Positions 23,864-32,067 of a stretch of 39,330 bases of DNA are shown one piece after another; the first letter of the stretch is position 1, and each line of letters begins with the position of its first letter. This DNA comes from Sphingobacteriia bacterium (lineage in GTDB: Bacteria > Bacteroidota > Bacteroidia > NS11-12g > UBA955). The notes under the pieces are model-generated. The model searched no databases, was not told the origin of the DNA, and was given only the letters and a program-made list of their open reading frames with translations. The stretch spans positions 1-39,330 of the forward strand of contig JAGKXC010000008.1 in the NCBI GenBank assembly GCA_021151535.1, read 5' to 3'. Position numbers and translations under genes: made by a program.

Positions 23864-25492
23864 GTGCTAAAGAAACACTTCCACAGAAACAGCACTGCTG
23901 CGTTGTTCTCGCTGGTGGTTTGTCTTCTCATTTATGTTTGGGTAGGTGTTTTTGCCGAATCGCCAGCCGGAGGGCAGGATAGTTGGAATCATTTTTTATA
24001 TGCTCGCTGGGGTTTCAAACATCCCATATTGCTGTTAGACCAATGGGGGAAAACTGTGTTTACCATTTTGGTAGCACCGCTTTCGCATTTGGGGATTTCC
24101 GCTGTGTTGATTTTCAATACATTTTGCTTGCTACTTAGTGCGTGGGTGGTCTATCTCACAGCCCGTAGGCTGGGAATCCGCAATCCATGGATGGGCATTT
24201 TTTTAATGGGCCTTCAACCCGTAGTTATATCCAATTCATTTTCCATGTTAACAGAGCCAAGTATGGCATTAATGTTGGCATTTGTGCTGTATTTTTTTGC
24301 CAGTAATCGCTATGTTTCAGCAACTATTTTGGCTTCATTTTTACCCATGGCGCGAACCGAAGGATATATTTTGTTGGCAGCGGTATTATTTTTCTTAATC
24401 CTTCGAAAGAAATGGAAATTGTTGCCGCTGGCGTTGCCAGGTTTGGGGGTTTATGCTTTGATAGGAGGTGTAATTTCCGGCGATTGGGCTTGGATTTATC
24501 ATGCAAATCCTTATTTCAATGTGGAACATAATCCCATGGCTGAGGCTGGCAAAGGAGATGCATTGCATTATCTGATTCTTACACCGCAAATTCAAGGTTG
24601 GGTTGTGGGTTTGTCGATGTTGCCTTCACTTTTTATGCTTGCCGGTTACATTGTAAGACGGTTGCAAAAAAAATCGCCAGCTTATGTTTTTCAGCAAGCC
24701 TTATGGTTATGGTGGCCATTGGTTTTACTATATTTTGGCGCACATTCCTATTCATGGTACAAGGGAAGTTTCGGCTCCCACGGATTACACCGCGTATTTT
24801 TGGTGATTGCACCAGCAATGGCTTTACTTTCGATGCAGACTTTAGACGCCGTTTTTGGATTACAGATTTTGTGGTTAAATCGGGCGATAAAATCGTTGGT
24901 TGTTGTCTTATTGTTAGCCTTGGGTTTTCCCGCAGCTGGAATGCCTTATCCCTGGCAATTGAATACAGTTAGGCCTTCTATAAAAGGGGATCCTCAGGTG
25001 GAGTTGGCGATGCAAATATTGAACAAAAAGCCTGAAATTTTAAAGCAAGGAATATTGGCGCATCAGTTGCCAGTGTTGAATGCGAAATTGAATTTGGATC
25101 CATGGGGGGCAGAAGTGCATTTACGTGAAGGAAGAACCAGTGCATCGGATATCGCCCGGTGGCCGAAAGAAGATAAAACACTGTATTTGTGGAGCTTGAG
25201 TATGGACCCCAAACAAGATTGGTTTCCAGATGGTACTTGGTTGTTAATTGATAATTTTTATGCAGTTAGGGAAGGCGGGATTCAGGTTGATCAATTGCTT
25301 TCGAATGAGAAATATTCGCTCCAGGCCGCATTGAATAAAGAAGAGTTCGTAAGTTTTTCAAATGGATGGACGGTTTATCCTCCATTATCTGCTTTGAAAA
25401 AGCCTTTGCAATCAGATTATTCCCAAATTATTAAGCAATTTCATGCATCGGCGGATGGCCAGATGTGGTTGTTTCAAAAATTGAAGCAATAG
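23864..25492 (+). CDS. GT-C-type membrane glycosyltransferase
   Basis: 542 residues from GTG 23864. The frame also has an ATG at 23834, but that codon lies in the stem of a strong terminator, and the first membrane helix begins soon after the GTG. About 10 helices are followed by a soluble C-terminal part (about residue 370 on). The first external loop carries 'GGQDSWNHFLYARW', where the acidic residue sits at the position of the GT-C catalytic Asp; later 'MLTEPSMAL', 'MARTEGYILL' and 'SHGLHRVFLVIAPAMALL' fit GT-C/ArnT-PMT-like enzymes that use polyprenyl-phosphate sugars and act on the periplasmic side. Donor and acceptor are not inferable. No other glycan gene is adjacent; the GT4 cluster is 6 kb away. 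Confidence 0.75.
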   Translation: MLKKHFHRNSTAALFSLVVCLLIYVWVGVFAESPAGGQDSWNHFLYARWGFKHPILLLDQWGKTVFTILVAPLSHLGISAVLIFNTFCLLLSAWVVYLTARRLGIRNPWMGIFLMGLQPVVISNSFSMLTEPSMALMLAFVLYFFASNRYVSATILASFLPMARTEGYILLAAVLFFLILRKKWKLLPLALPGLGVYALIGGVISGDWAWIYHANPYFNVEHNPMAEAGKGDALHYLILTPQIQGWVVGLSMLPSLFMLAGYIVRRLQKKSPAYVFQQALWLWWPLVLLYFGAHSYSWYKGSFGSHGLHRVFLVIAPAMALLSMQTLDAVFGLQILWLNRAIKSLVVVLLLALGFPAAGMPYPWQLNTVRPSIKGDPQVELAMQILNKKPEILKQGILAHQLPVLNAKLNLDPWGAEVHLREGRTSASDIARWPKEDKTLYLWSLSMDPKQDWFPDGTWLLIDNFYAVREGGIQVDQLLSNEKYSLQAALNKEEFVSFSNGWTVYPPLSALKKPLQSDYSQIIKQFHASADGQMWLFQKLKQ

Positions 25493-25535
25493 ATTTTTAT
25501 GAATGTTAGGGATTCACTAATTCGTTTTTAGCGAA

Positions 25536-27317
25536 TTAACCTTCGTTGGATTTGATGTCTTGCAAGCGCAATTGCAGGTTAGTTCTGCCGTTGTATGTGT
25601 TTTCTTCGAGGTTGTAACATGCGTTGAAAGTTTTGCCGTTGTTCACATTCATCATGTGCTCTGCCATTCCAAAACCGATGCTATCAATAGGGCCACGCGG
25701 ACTTACAACTTGAATTTTCAAATGTTTATCCTTCAAGATTCGTAGCGAATTTCCAGCTTTCAGTCCGTTTGTTCTAAAAACCGGCACGCTATTTCCTGGT
25801 CCAAAGGGCGATAAACGTTTGAGTAAATTCATGAAATCTTGATTGATTTCTGATAAGTCTAACTCAATATCATATTCTACTTCAGGAATAAGATCTTCTT
25901 CTGTAAGAGAACTTTTTACAATGTTTTCGAATGTAGAAGCAAAGGCTTCAAAGTTCTCCTCTTTGATGGTTAAGCCCGCAGCGTATTTATGACCGCCAAA
26001 TTGATCAACCAAATCGCCACATTTGCCAATGGCCTCATGTATATCGAATCCTTTAATACTTCTTGCTGATCCGGTTAGTAAACCATGATTCAAAGAGAAT
26101 ACAATAGAAGGTTTGTTGTATTGTTCAACCAAACGCGAAGCTACGATTCCAATTACACCTTTATGCCAATCGGTACCGCGCAGAACGATGCTATAATGTT
26201 CGTTTAAGCTGGGATTGTTTTCCAAAATAGAAATGGCGTCTCGGGTAATATCAGTATCGAGTTCTTTTCTTTCTATGTTTCTAGCATTCAATTCTTTAGC
26301 GTGCTTAAGCGCGGAGTTGTAATCCTTTTCAATGAGCACTTTTACTGCTGCTTTGGCATCTGAAATTCTACCAGCAGCATTGATTCTTGGTCCGATACCA
26401 AAGATGATATCGGTAAAAGAATATTCTGCTTTTTTGGGATGTTCAGTAAGTAGGGCTTGCAACCCAATATTGGGATGTTCGTTTAGCTTTTTTAACCCAT
26501 AATAGGCTAGAATTCTATTTTCGCCCCGAATATCTACTAAATCTGAAGCAATTGAAACGGCCACCAAATCTAGGTAATCATAAATCTGGTCGGGTTTCAA
26601 ACCTTGTTTTTCGTTGTATGCTTGAATTAATTTAAAGCCAATTCCCGCTCCCGACAATTCTTTATAAGGGTAAGGGCAATTTGCCTTTTTGGGGTTTAAA
26701 ATGGCGGTTGCTTTGGGTAAGGTTTCGCCGGGTAAGTGGTGGTCGCAAATAATCACATCCAAGCCATTGGCATTGGCAAAATCAATCAAATCATTGGAGC
26801 GAATTCCGCAATCCAATGCAATCATTAATTTGTAGCCATTGTTAATTGCATATTCTAAACCTATTTGGGAAATTCCATAACCTTCCTTGTAACGGTCTGG
26901 AATGTAATAATCCATGAATGGGTTGAAGCTTTTGAAATAATCATACACGATACTTACGGCAGTGGTACCGTCTACGTCGTAATCGCCATAAACAATGATG
27001 CCTTCTTTGTTGGTAATTGCTTGAGAAATTCTTTGAATGGCGATGTCCATATCACTCATCAAAAACGGATCGTGCAATCCATCTATCGAAGGTTTAAAAA
27101 ACTGTTTGGCTTTTTCAACGGTGTTGATATCCCTCTGCAACAAAATGGATAACATTTTGGGATTTGCCAAAAGTTGTTGGGAAAGGGAAGTGGCTTTGCC
27201 ATTTGCAGCGGCGGCTGAATTTCCGGATGCGCTGGCTTGATGTTCTCTAAGCGCTTCGGCTAGCAACTCAATCTCGTCCGTGTTTGGTAAAGATTTGGGA
27301 TGCCAACGAAATTCCAT
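25536..27317 (-). CDS. recJ: Single-stranded-DNA-specific exonuclease RecJ
   Basis: 593 residues, usual length. The 5'-3' ssDNA exonuclease works in recombination and mismatch or base-excision repair. Motifs in order: 'IIVYGDYDVDGTTAV' (D112, D114, D116), 'LMIALDCGIRSND', the DHH signature 'VIICDHHLPG', 'IGPRINAAGRISDA', 'HKGVIGIVASRLVE', and DHHA1 'LTGSARSIKGFDIHEAI' with 'GGHKYAAGLTI', then the OB-fold C-terminal domain ending 'YNGRTNLQLRLQDIK'. Odd: an Ala/Ser/Gly-rich insert at about residues 27-45 in the otherwise conserved N-terminus. The gene is divergent from the PKD/T9SS gene, with a 16-bp palindrome between them. Confidence 0.96.
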   Translation of the reverse strand: MEFRWHPKSLPNTDEIELLAEALREHQASASGNSAAAANGKATSLSQQLLANPKMLSILLQRDINTVEKAKQFFKPSIDGLHDPFLMSDMDIAIQRISQAITNKEGIIVYGDYDVDGTTAVSIVYDYFKSFNPFMDYYIPDRYKEGYGISQIGLEYAINNGYKLMIALDCGIRSNDLIDFANANGLDVIICDHHLPGETLPKATAILNPKKANCPYPYKELSGAGIGFKLIQAYNEKQGLKPDQIYDYLDLVAVSIASDLVDIRGENRILAYYGLKKLNEHPNIGLQALLTEHPKKAEYSFTDIIFGIGPRINAAGRISDAKAAVKVLIEKDYNSALKHAKELNARNIERKELDTDITRDAISILENNPSLNEHYSIVLRGTDWHKGVIGIVASRLVEQYNKPSIVFSLNHGLLTGSARSIKGFDIHEAIGKCGDLVDQFGGHKYAAGLTIKEENFEAFASTFENIVKSSLTEEDLIPEVEYDIELDLSEINQDFMNLLKRLSPFGPGNSVPVFRTNGLKAGNSLRILKDKHLKIQVVSPRGPIDSIGFGMAEHMMNVNNGKTFNACYNLEENTYNGRTNLQLRLQDIKSNEG

Positions 27318-27325
27318 ATTACTGC

Positions 27326-27341
27326 AAAAATCGCGATTTTT
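27326..27341. repeat. 16-bp perfect palindrome upstream of recJ
   Basis: AAAAATCGCGATTTTT lies 9 bp upstream of the recJ ATG. On the minus strand its right half supplies GATTTTTG, one mismatch from a -7 element, with a TTG 20 bp further upstream, so it overlaps the likely recJ promoter. It may be an operator or simply an AT-rich palindrome. Confidence 0.4.
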
Positions 27342-27376
27342 TACCGCACTTCCAATTTAAACCGATACATTATTGT

Positions 27377-27384
27377 TATATTTG
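27377..27384 (+). promoter_or_regulatory. -7 element of the PKD/T9SS gene
   Basis: TATATTTG, an exact TAnnTTTG, 31 bp before the ATG at 27416. It decides the start: an in-frame ATG at 27284 lies upstream of it and within recJ. Confidence 0.45.
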
Positions 27385-27415
27385 TTTGAGTTACTACCTA
27401 AAAAACAATCAAAAA

Positions 27416-28897
27416 ATGGTTATTTGTCATTTAGAAAAATCAGTAAAATTGGGAATCTACAAAGGTTTTTCTTTGTTTTTAGCAATTTTGGGATTTGGGG
27501 TTATTTCGGCTGTTGCACAGCCCACGATCGGTACCACATCTATGCCAAAATCTGGTGATACACTACGTTACTCGAATGCTTCACCAACCCAATTGCCTTC
27601 TAATTGGAAAACTGGGGGAGCCTCTCAATCATGGGATTTTAGTTCTTTAACCTCAACTTCTCAAGGGCTATACGAATATTTGGCGGCAAGTAAAACGCCT
27701 TACGCGTTTTATTTTTTTAGTCAAATCGGACAGAAAACGGCAGATACCATCGCCATAGGACCGGTAACGTTAACAAACGTTTATTCATTCTATACTAGCA
27801 ATTCATCGGCTTTTAAAGCTACTGGAATTGGGTATTCTGTTTCTGGTTTTCCTTTATCGGCGAACTATTCTGATGCAGATGAAATTTATCAATTTCCGTT
27901 GAATTACAATGATAAAGACACTAGTACTTTCAAATTTACTTTGAGTTTGCCCGGCAACTTGTTTACCGTTGTGCAAACAGGTACTCGTGTTAACTATGCT
28001 GATGGGTATGGTAGCATCAAAACTCCGTATAATACTTATTCTAATGCTTTGCGAGTGGTAACAGTGGTGGATCAAATTGATACTATTGTTTCTCAATTGG
28101 GTAAATTCGCGATTCCACGTAAAACAGTGAGTTATAAGTGGTTGGTAACTACAGAGAAGATCCCTGTTTTGGAAGTGCAAGGACAGCAATTACCCAATGG
28201 CACGTTCCAAGCAACCCAGGTGTTGTACCGCGATAAATATCTAACTGTAGCGGGTCCTCCAGCACCTATTGCTGAATTTACTTGCGATAAAGACAGCGGT
28301 TTGGTATCTGTTGATACATTTACCTTAGTGGATGTTACTCAGGATTTGATAGCCAGTCGTACTTGGACAGTTACACCTTCCTCTGGGGTTGTTTTTGCTG
28401 GTGGAACTTCTAATACTAGCAGAAGAGCTAAGTTGTTATTCAATAATTCTGGTTTGTATTCGGTGAAATTAAGTGTAAGCACTGCCACTGGTGGCAAAGA
28501 CGATACAACGGGTCAAGATATTATTTTTGTTTACTACGGTTTGGGTACCCAGCAGTTGCAAGCGGTGAAAGTACAGCAATTGTATCCCAATCCTGTAGAA
28601 AATGAACTGCAATTGCGTTTTACATTTCCTCAATCGGTTGAAGTTGCAGAACAAAATAGTGTAGAGGTTGAAGTGATGGATTTGAATGGAAAGTTAATTA
28701 CCTTAAATACCAAATACTTAACGATGGTTTCGGAGAGATCGGGCGATTCGGGCTTTGGTTTAACGGGATCTGTTCAATTAGACGTTTCAGCACTAAGCAG
28801 TTCTGTATATTGGTTGCGAAGCGTTAACTTTACTACGATTTCAGGAGAAAAGATTACTGTGACAATGCCAGAAAATCAGGTGTTTGTTAAGAAATAA
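27416..28897 (+). CDS. Secreted protein with PKD-like domain and T9SS sorting domain
   Basis: 493 residues from ATG 27416. Signal peptide about 1-37 ('GFSLFLAILGFGVISAVAQ'). A unique region (about 38-280, beginning 'TIGTTSMPKSGDTLRYSN') with no catalytic motif that I recognise; then a PKD/Ig-like fold (about 283-368, 'PIAEFTCDKDSGLVSVDTF'); then 'LYPNPVENELQLRF...' and 'LSSSVYWLRSV', a type A T9SS sorting domain. The tail (about 460-493) is longer than usual and ends 'MPENQVFVKK'. Probably a surface-attached or released structural protein. It is monocistronic, between divergent recJ and the pnt operon. Confidence 0.8.
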   Translation: MVICHLEKSVKLGIYKGFSLFLAILGFGVISAVAQPTIGTTSMPKSGDTLRYSNASPTQLPSNWKTGGASQSWDFSSLTSTSQGLYEYLAASKTPYAFYFFSQIGQKTADTIAIGPVTLTNVYSFYTSNSSAFKATGIGYSVSGFPLSANYSDADEIYQFPLNYNDKDTSTFKFTLSLPGNLFTVVQTGTRVNYADGYGSIKTPYNTYSNALRVVTVVDQIDTIVSQLGKFAIPRKTVSYKWLVTTEKIPVLEVQGQQLPNGTFQATQVLYRDKYLTVAGPPAPIAEFTCDKDSGLVSVDTFTLVDVTQDLIASRTWTVTPSSGVVFAGGTSNTSRRAKLLFNNSGLYSVKLSVSTATGGKDDTTGQDIIFVYYGLGTQQLQAVKVQQLYPNPVENELQLRFTFPQSVEVAEQNSVEVEVMDLNGKLITLNTKYLTMVSERSGDSGFGLTGSVQLDVSALSSSVYWLRSVNFTTISGEKITVTMPENQVFVKK

Positions 28898-29035
28898 ATG
28901 ATTGCTACGGAAAGTAGTAAACCCAAAACTTATTATTTTATTTGATCGCTTGAAAAAATTAAAAAAGTTTCAGCGATTTGCGGTTGGGGGAGGATTCCTC
29001 TGATAAGAATCAGTCTTTATATAAATCTAAAGTCC

Positions 29036-29043
29036 TATATTCG
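29036..29043 (+). promoter_or_regulatory. Possible -7 element of the pnt operon
   Basis: TATATTCG, one mismatch from TAnnTTTG, 27 bp before the GTG start of pntAA. No convincing -33 box. Confidence 0.25.
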
Positions 29044-29070
29044 CCAAAACATCTTTAATATCTTATTGTA

Positions 29071-30174
29071 GTGAAATTAGCCATACTGAAAGAACAAAGA
29101 TCACAAGAGAACCGTGTTTCGGTAACTCCTGGGGTGGTCAAGAGTTTAATTGCCATGGGCATTGAAGTGATGGTAGAAAAGCAAGCGGGTGAAGCTTCTC
29201 ATTTTACTGATGCTGAATACCAAGGGGTTGGAGCGTCTGTGGTGAGCAGAACCGATTGTTTTTCTCAAGCGCATATGCTGGTGCAGATCAATCCTCCCAG
29301 TGATCAAGACGTGGCACAACTACAGAAGGATCAATTATGGGTTTCGCTGTTATATCATCGCAGCAATCCTGCATTGATTGAAAGTATAAATGGAAAAGGT
29401 GCACAGGCATTGAGTTTGGATGCAATTCCTCGAATTTCACGAGCACAGAGTATGGATGTTTTGAGCTCTCAAGCTAATTTGGCTGGGTATCGCGCTGTTA
29501 TTGAGGGTGCTTATCAGATGAACAAAATATTCCCATTGTTGATGACGGCGGCGGGAACAGTAACACCTGCTAAAGTATTGATTTTTGGTGTGGGTGTAGC
29601 CGGATTACAAGCCATTGCAACGGCAAAACGCTTGGGCGCAGTGGTAGAAGCTACCGATGTTCGCCCGGAAACCAAAGAACAAGTTCAAAGTTTGGGAGGT
29701 AAGTTTATTGAAGTGAAAGGTGTTGAAGTTGGATCTGAAGGTGGATACGCCAAAGAAGCCAGCGAAGAATATAGAAAAGCACAACGCGAGGCGGTGAATA
29801 AGAGTTTGGCTCAGGCCGATTTGGTTATTACAACCGCGTTGGTTCCAGGTCGCAAGGCGCCAATTTTGGTAGATGATGAGCAGTTGGGATTGATGAAACC
29901 CGGAGCGGTTTTGGTAGATATGGCAGCGGAGCAAGGTGGAAACTGTACCAAAACAGAGGCTGGTAAAAATGTGGTCGTGAATGGTGTGAATATTATTGGT
30001 GCTGTAAATATGCCTAGCAGTTTGAGCGCTAATGCCAGTGAATTGTTTGCCAGAAACATTTGGGAATTGCTGAAATTGATCGCGCCCAAAGGAGATTTGG
30101 TATTGGATAGAAACGATGAGATTGTACAAGGTGCGCTCATTTGCGGTTCAGGCGAAGTTTATCATCAAGGCTAA
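29071..30174 (+). CDS. pntAA: NAD(P) transhydrogenase subunit alpha 1 (NAD-binding domain I)
   Basis: 367 residues from a GTG start that gives 'MKLAILKEQRSQENRVSVTPGVVKSLIAMGIEV', the canonical beginning. Alanine dehydrogenase/transhydrogenase fold: 'KEQRSQENRVSVTP', then 'RAQSMDVLSSQANLAGYRAVIEGA' (NAD-site mobile-loop region), Rossmann 'VLIFGVGVAGLQAIATAKRLGAVVEATDVRPETKEQV', and 'TALVPGRKAPILV'. It carries domain I, which binds NAD(H). The enzyme uses the proton-motive force to drive NADH to NADPH hydride transfer. This is the three-subunit form, with the membrane part of alpha on a separate gene 61 bp downstream. Confidence 0.95.
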   Translation: MKLAILKEQRSQENRVSVTPGVVKSLIAMGIEVMVEKQAGEASHFTDAEYQGVGASVVSRTDCFSQAHMLVQINPPSDQDVAQLQKDQLWVSLLYHRSNPALIESINGKGAQALSLDAIPRISRAQSMDVLSSQANLAGYRAVIEGAYQMNKIFPLLMTAAGTVTPAKVLIFGVGVAGLQAIATAKRLGAVVEATDVRPETKEQVQSLGGKFIEVKGVEVGSEGGYAKEASEEYRKAQREAVNKSLAQADLVITTALVPGRKAPILVDDEQLGLMKPGAVLVDMAAEQGGNCTKTEAGKNVVVNGVNIIGAVNMPSSLSANASELFARNIWELLKLIAPKGDLVLDRNDEIVQGALICGSGEVYHQG

Positions 30175-30235
30175 CAATTGGCCATTGTGAATTTTCGCAC
30201 ATGTTAAATTTTGTTTATTAAAAAAAGTAGATATA

Positions 30236-30586
30236 ATGAATAATATACAAGAAGCAATCAATTCAATGTTTGAAATGATTGAGTTTCAGAATACGATGAA
30301 TCTCATTTATTTGGTGATTCTTATGATTTTTGTGGGCGTGGAATTGATTTCACACGTTCCGTCTGTATTACATACGCCTTTGATGAGCGGCGCAAATGCG
30401 ATTCACGGGGTGGTGTTAATTGGGGCGATTATCGTGATGGGTTTTGTGGATCCCCATGATTATTTGAGTTTAACCATGGGTAGCATTGCCGTTTTTGTAG
30501 GTACATTGAACGTGATAGGTGGATTTGTAGTTACCGACAGAATGTTGGAGATGTTTAAGAAAAAGCCAAAAGGAGGTAACCAATGA
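30236..30586 (+). CDS. pntAB: NAD(P) transhydrogenase subunit alpha 2 (membrane domain)
   Basis: 116 residues, all of it the alpha-side membrane domain: about three helices, with 'VGVELISHVPSVLHTPLMSGANAIHGVVLIGAIIVMG', the conserved PntA membrane motif, 'SIAVFVGTLNVIGGFVVTDRMLEMFKKKP' and a basic end. With PntB it forms the proton channel in the inner membrane. It shares ATGA with the next gene (stop at 30584-30586 and pntB start at 30583), which indicates translational coupling. Confidence 0.93.
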   Translation: MNNIQEAINSMFEMIEFQNTMNLIYLVILMIFVGVELISHVPSVLHTPLMSGANAIHGVVLIGAIIVMGFVDPHDYLSLTMGSIAVFVGTLNVIGGFVVTDRMLEMFKKKPKGGNQ

Positions 30587-32031
30587 GCTATTTGATGGAA
30601 GTAGGCTACCTGATTGGTAGTGTGAGTTTTATTGTAGGTTTAAAGATGATGGGTCAGCCGGATTCTGCCCGTAAGGGGAATTTGGTGGCTGCATTTGGTA
30701 TGGCCATAGCGGTATTTTGCGCGTTATTTTTGAATGCGAGTGGTTTCCATATCATTGGCAATATTGAATACATTGTAACCGCGATTTTCTTGGGAACAGT
30801 AGTGGGAACGATGATGGCAAAGCGCGTTCAAATGACGGCCATGCCCGAAATGGTAAGTTTGTTTAACGGGATGGGTGGTTTGAGTGCTGCGTTAATTTCT
30901 GTGATTGAATGGCGCCACCAAATGCACCTGTTGGCAGATGCGGCTGTGGAAGGAGCAATTGATATGGCCTCATCTCAAATGCCAGTAGGTATGTATTTGG
31001 CTATCATCGCAGGTTTGATCATCGGTACAGTTTCATTTGCGGGATCTATTATTGCTTGGGGCAAATTGAATGGTAAATTGGGCGATTTCCGTTTGCCAAG
31101 TCAGCAGATTATTAACGCAATCGTATTGCTTGCCATCGTAGGATTGGCTTGGATGAATTATAATGGTTACATTACTGAATTGGGCGAAATAAATTACACG
31201 TATTTCTTTGCGATGATTGCCATGGCTGTGGTATATGGTTTAATATTCGTATTCCCTATTGGCGGTGCCGATATGCCCGTGGTTATTTCATTGTTGAACT
31301 CATTTACAGGTGTAGCCGCCGCTACCGGTGGTTTTATGTACCACAACAAGATTATGTTGATGGGTGGTGTATTGGTGGGTAGTGCAGGAACCATATTAAC
31401 GGTGGTGATGTGTAAGGCGATGAATCGCTCTTTAACCAATGTGTTGATTGGTATGGCAGGTGCTAATAGCGGCGGCAGCGGAAGTAGCTCTGCAGGTGGT
31501 TCAGTGAGAGAAGTACAGGCAACCGACGTGGCTATAATGATGAAATATGCATCTAAGGTGATTATTGTACCCGGCTATGGTTTGGCAGTAGCACAAGCAC
31601 AACACGTTTGTCATGAGTTAGAAAATCTTTTGGTGGAAGAAGGTGTAGATGTAAAGTATGCTATCCACCCGGTTGCCGGTCGTATGCCTGGCCATATGAA
31701 CGTATTGCTTGCAGAAAGTAACGTAGAATATGATAAGTTAATCGAAATGGAGCATATCAACCCAGAGTTTGCAACTACCGATGTTGTGTTGGTTGTTGGA
31801 GCGAACGATGTGGTGAATCCTGCGGCCAAAACAGATCCTCAAAGTCCAATTTATGGTATGCCAATATTAGAAGTAGATCAAGCCAAGCAGATTGTGGTGT
31901 TGAAACGTTCTATGAAAGCAGGTTATGCAGGAGTGGATAACGACTTATTCTACGACCCCAAATGTGGAATGTTATTTGGCGATGCGAAAGCCAGTTTGCA
32001 AAAATTGGTGAATGAAGTAAAGTCGCTATAA
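30583..32031 (+). CDS. pntB: NAD(P) transhydrogenase subunit beta
   Basis: 482 residues, usual size. N-terminal membrane part with about 9 helices ('GTVVGTMMAKRVQMTAMPEMVSLFNGMGGLSAALIS', 'FVFPIGGADMPVVISLLNSFTGVAAATGGFM'), a Gly/Ser-rich hinge ('GANSGGSGSSSAGGSV'), then cytosolic domain III, which binds NADP(H): 'VIIVPGYGLAVAQAQHVCHELENLL', 'HPVAGRMPGHMNVLLAESNVEYD', 'VLVVGANDVVNPAA', 'GMPILEVDQAKQIVVLKRSMKAGYAG'. Last gene of the operon. No hairpin terminator is seen before the next gene, which starts 37 bp on, so read-through is possible. Confidence 0.95.
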   Translation: MSYLMEVGYLIGSVSFIVGLKMMGQPDSARKGNLVAAFGMAIAVFCALFLNASGFHIIGNIEYIVTAIFLGTVVGTMMAKRVQMTAMPEMVSLFNGMGGLSAALISVIEWRHQMHLLADAAVEGAIDMASSQMPVGMYLAIIAGLIIGTVSFAGSIIAWGKLNGKLGDFRLPSQQIINAIVLLAIVGLAWMNYNGYITELGEINYTYFFAMIAMAVVYGLIFVFPIGGADMPVVISLLNSFTGVAAATGGFMYHNKIMLMGGVLVGSAGTILTVVMCKAMNRSLTNVLIGMAGANSGGSGSSSAGGSVREVQATDVAIMMKYASKVIIVPGYGLAVAQAQHVCHELENLLVEEGVDVKYAIHPVAGRMPGHMNVLLAESNVEYDKLIEMEHINPEFATTDVVLVVGANDVVNPAAKTDPQSPIYGMPILEVDQAKQIVVLKRSMKAGYAGVDNDLFYDPKCGMLFGDAKASLQKLVNEVKSL

Positions 32032-32067
32032 TGCAGTAAATTCGCAGTATATTTACTGAAATTTACT

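Noticed and set aside
29605..30129. 174-codon frame antisense to pntAA
   Set aside because: It mirrors the Rossmann region of pntAA and has a composition typical of an antisense shadow.
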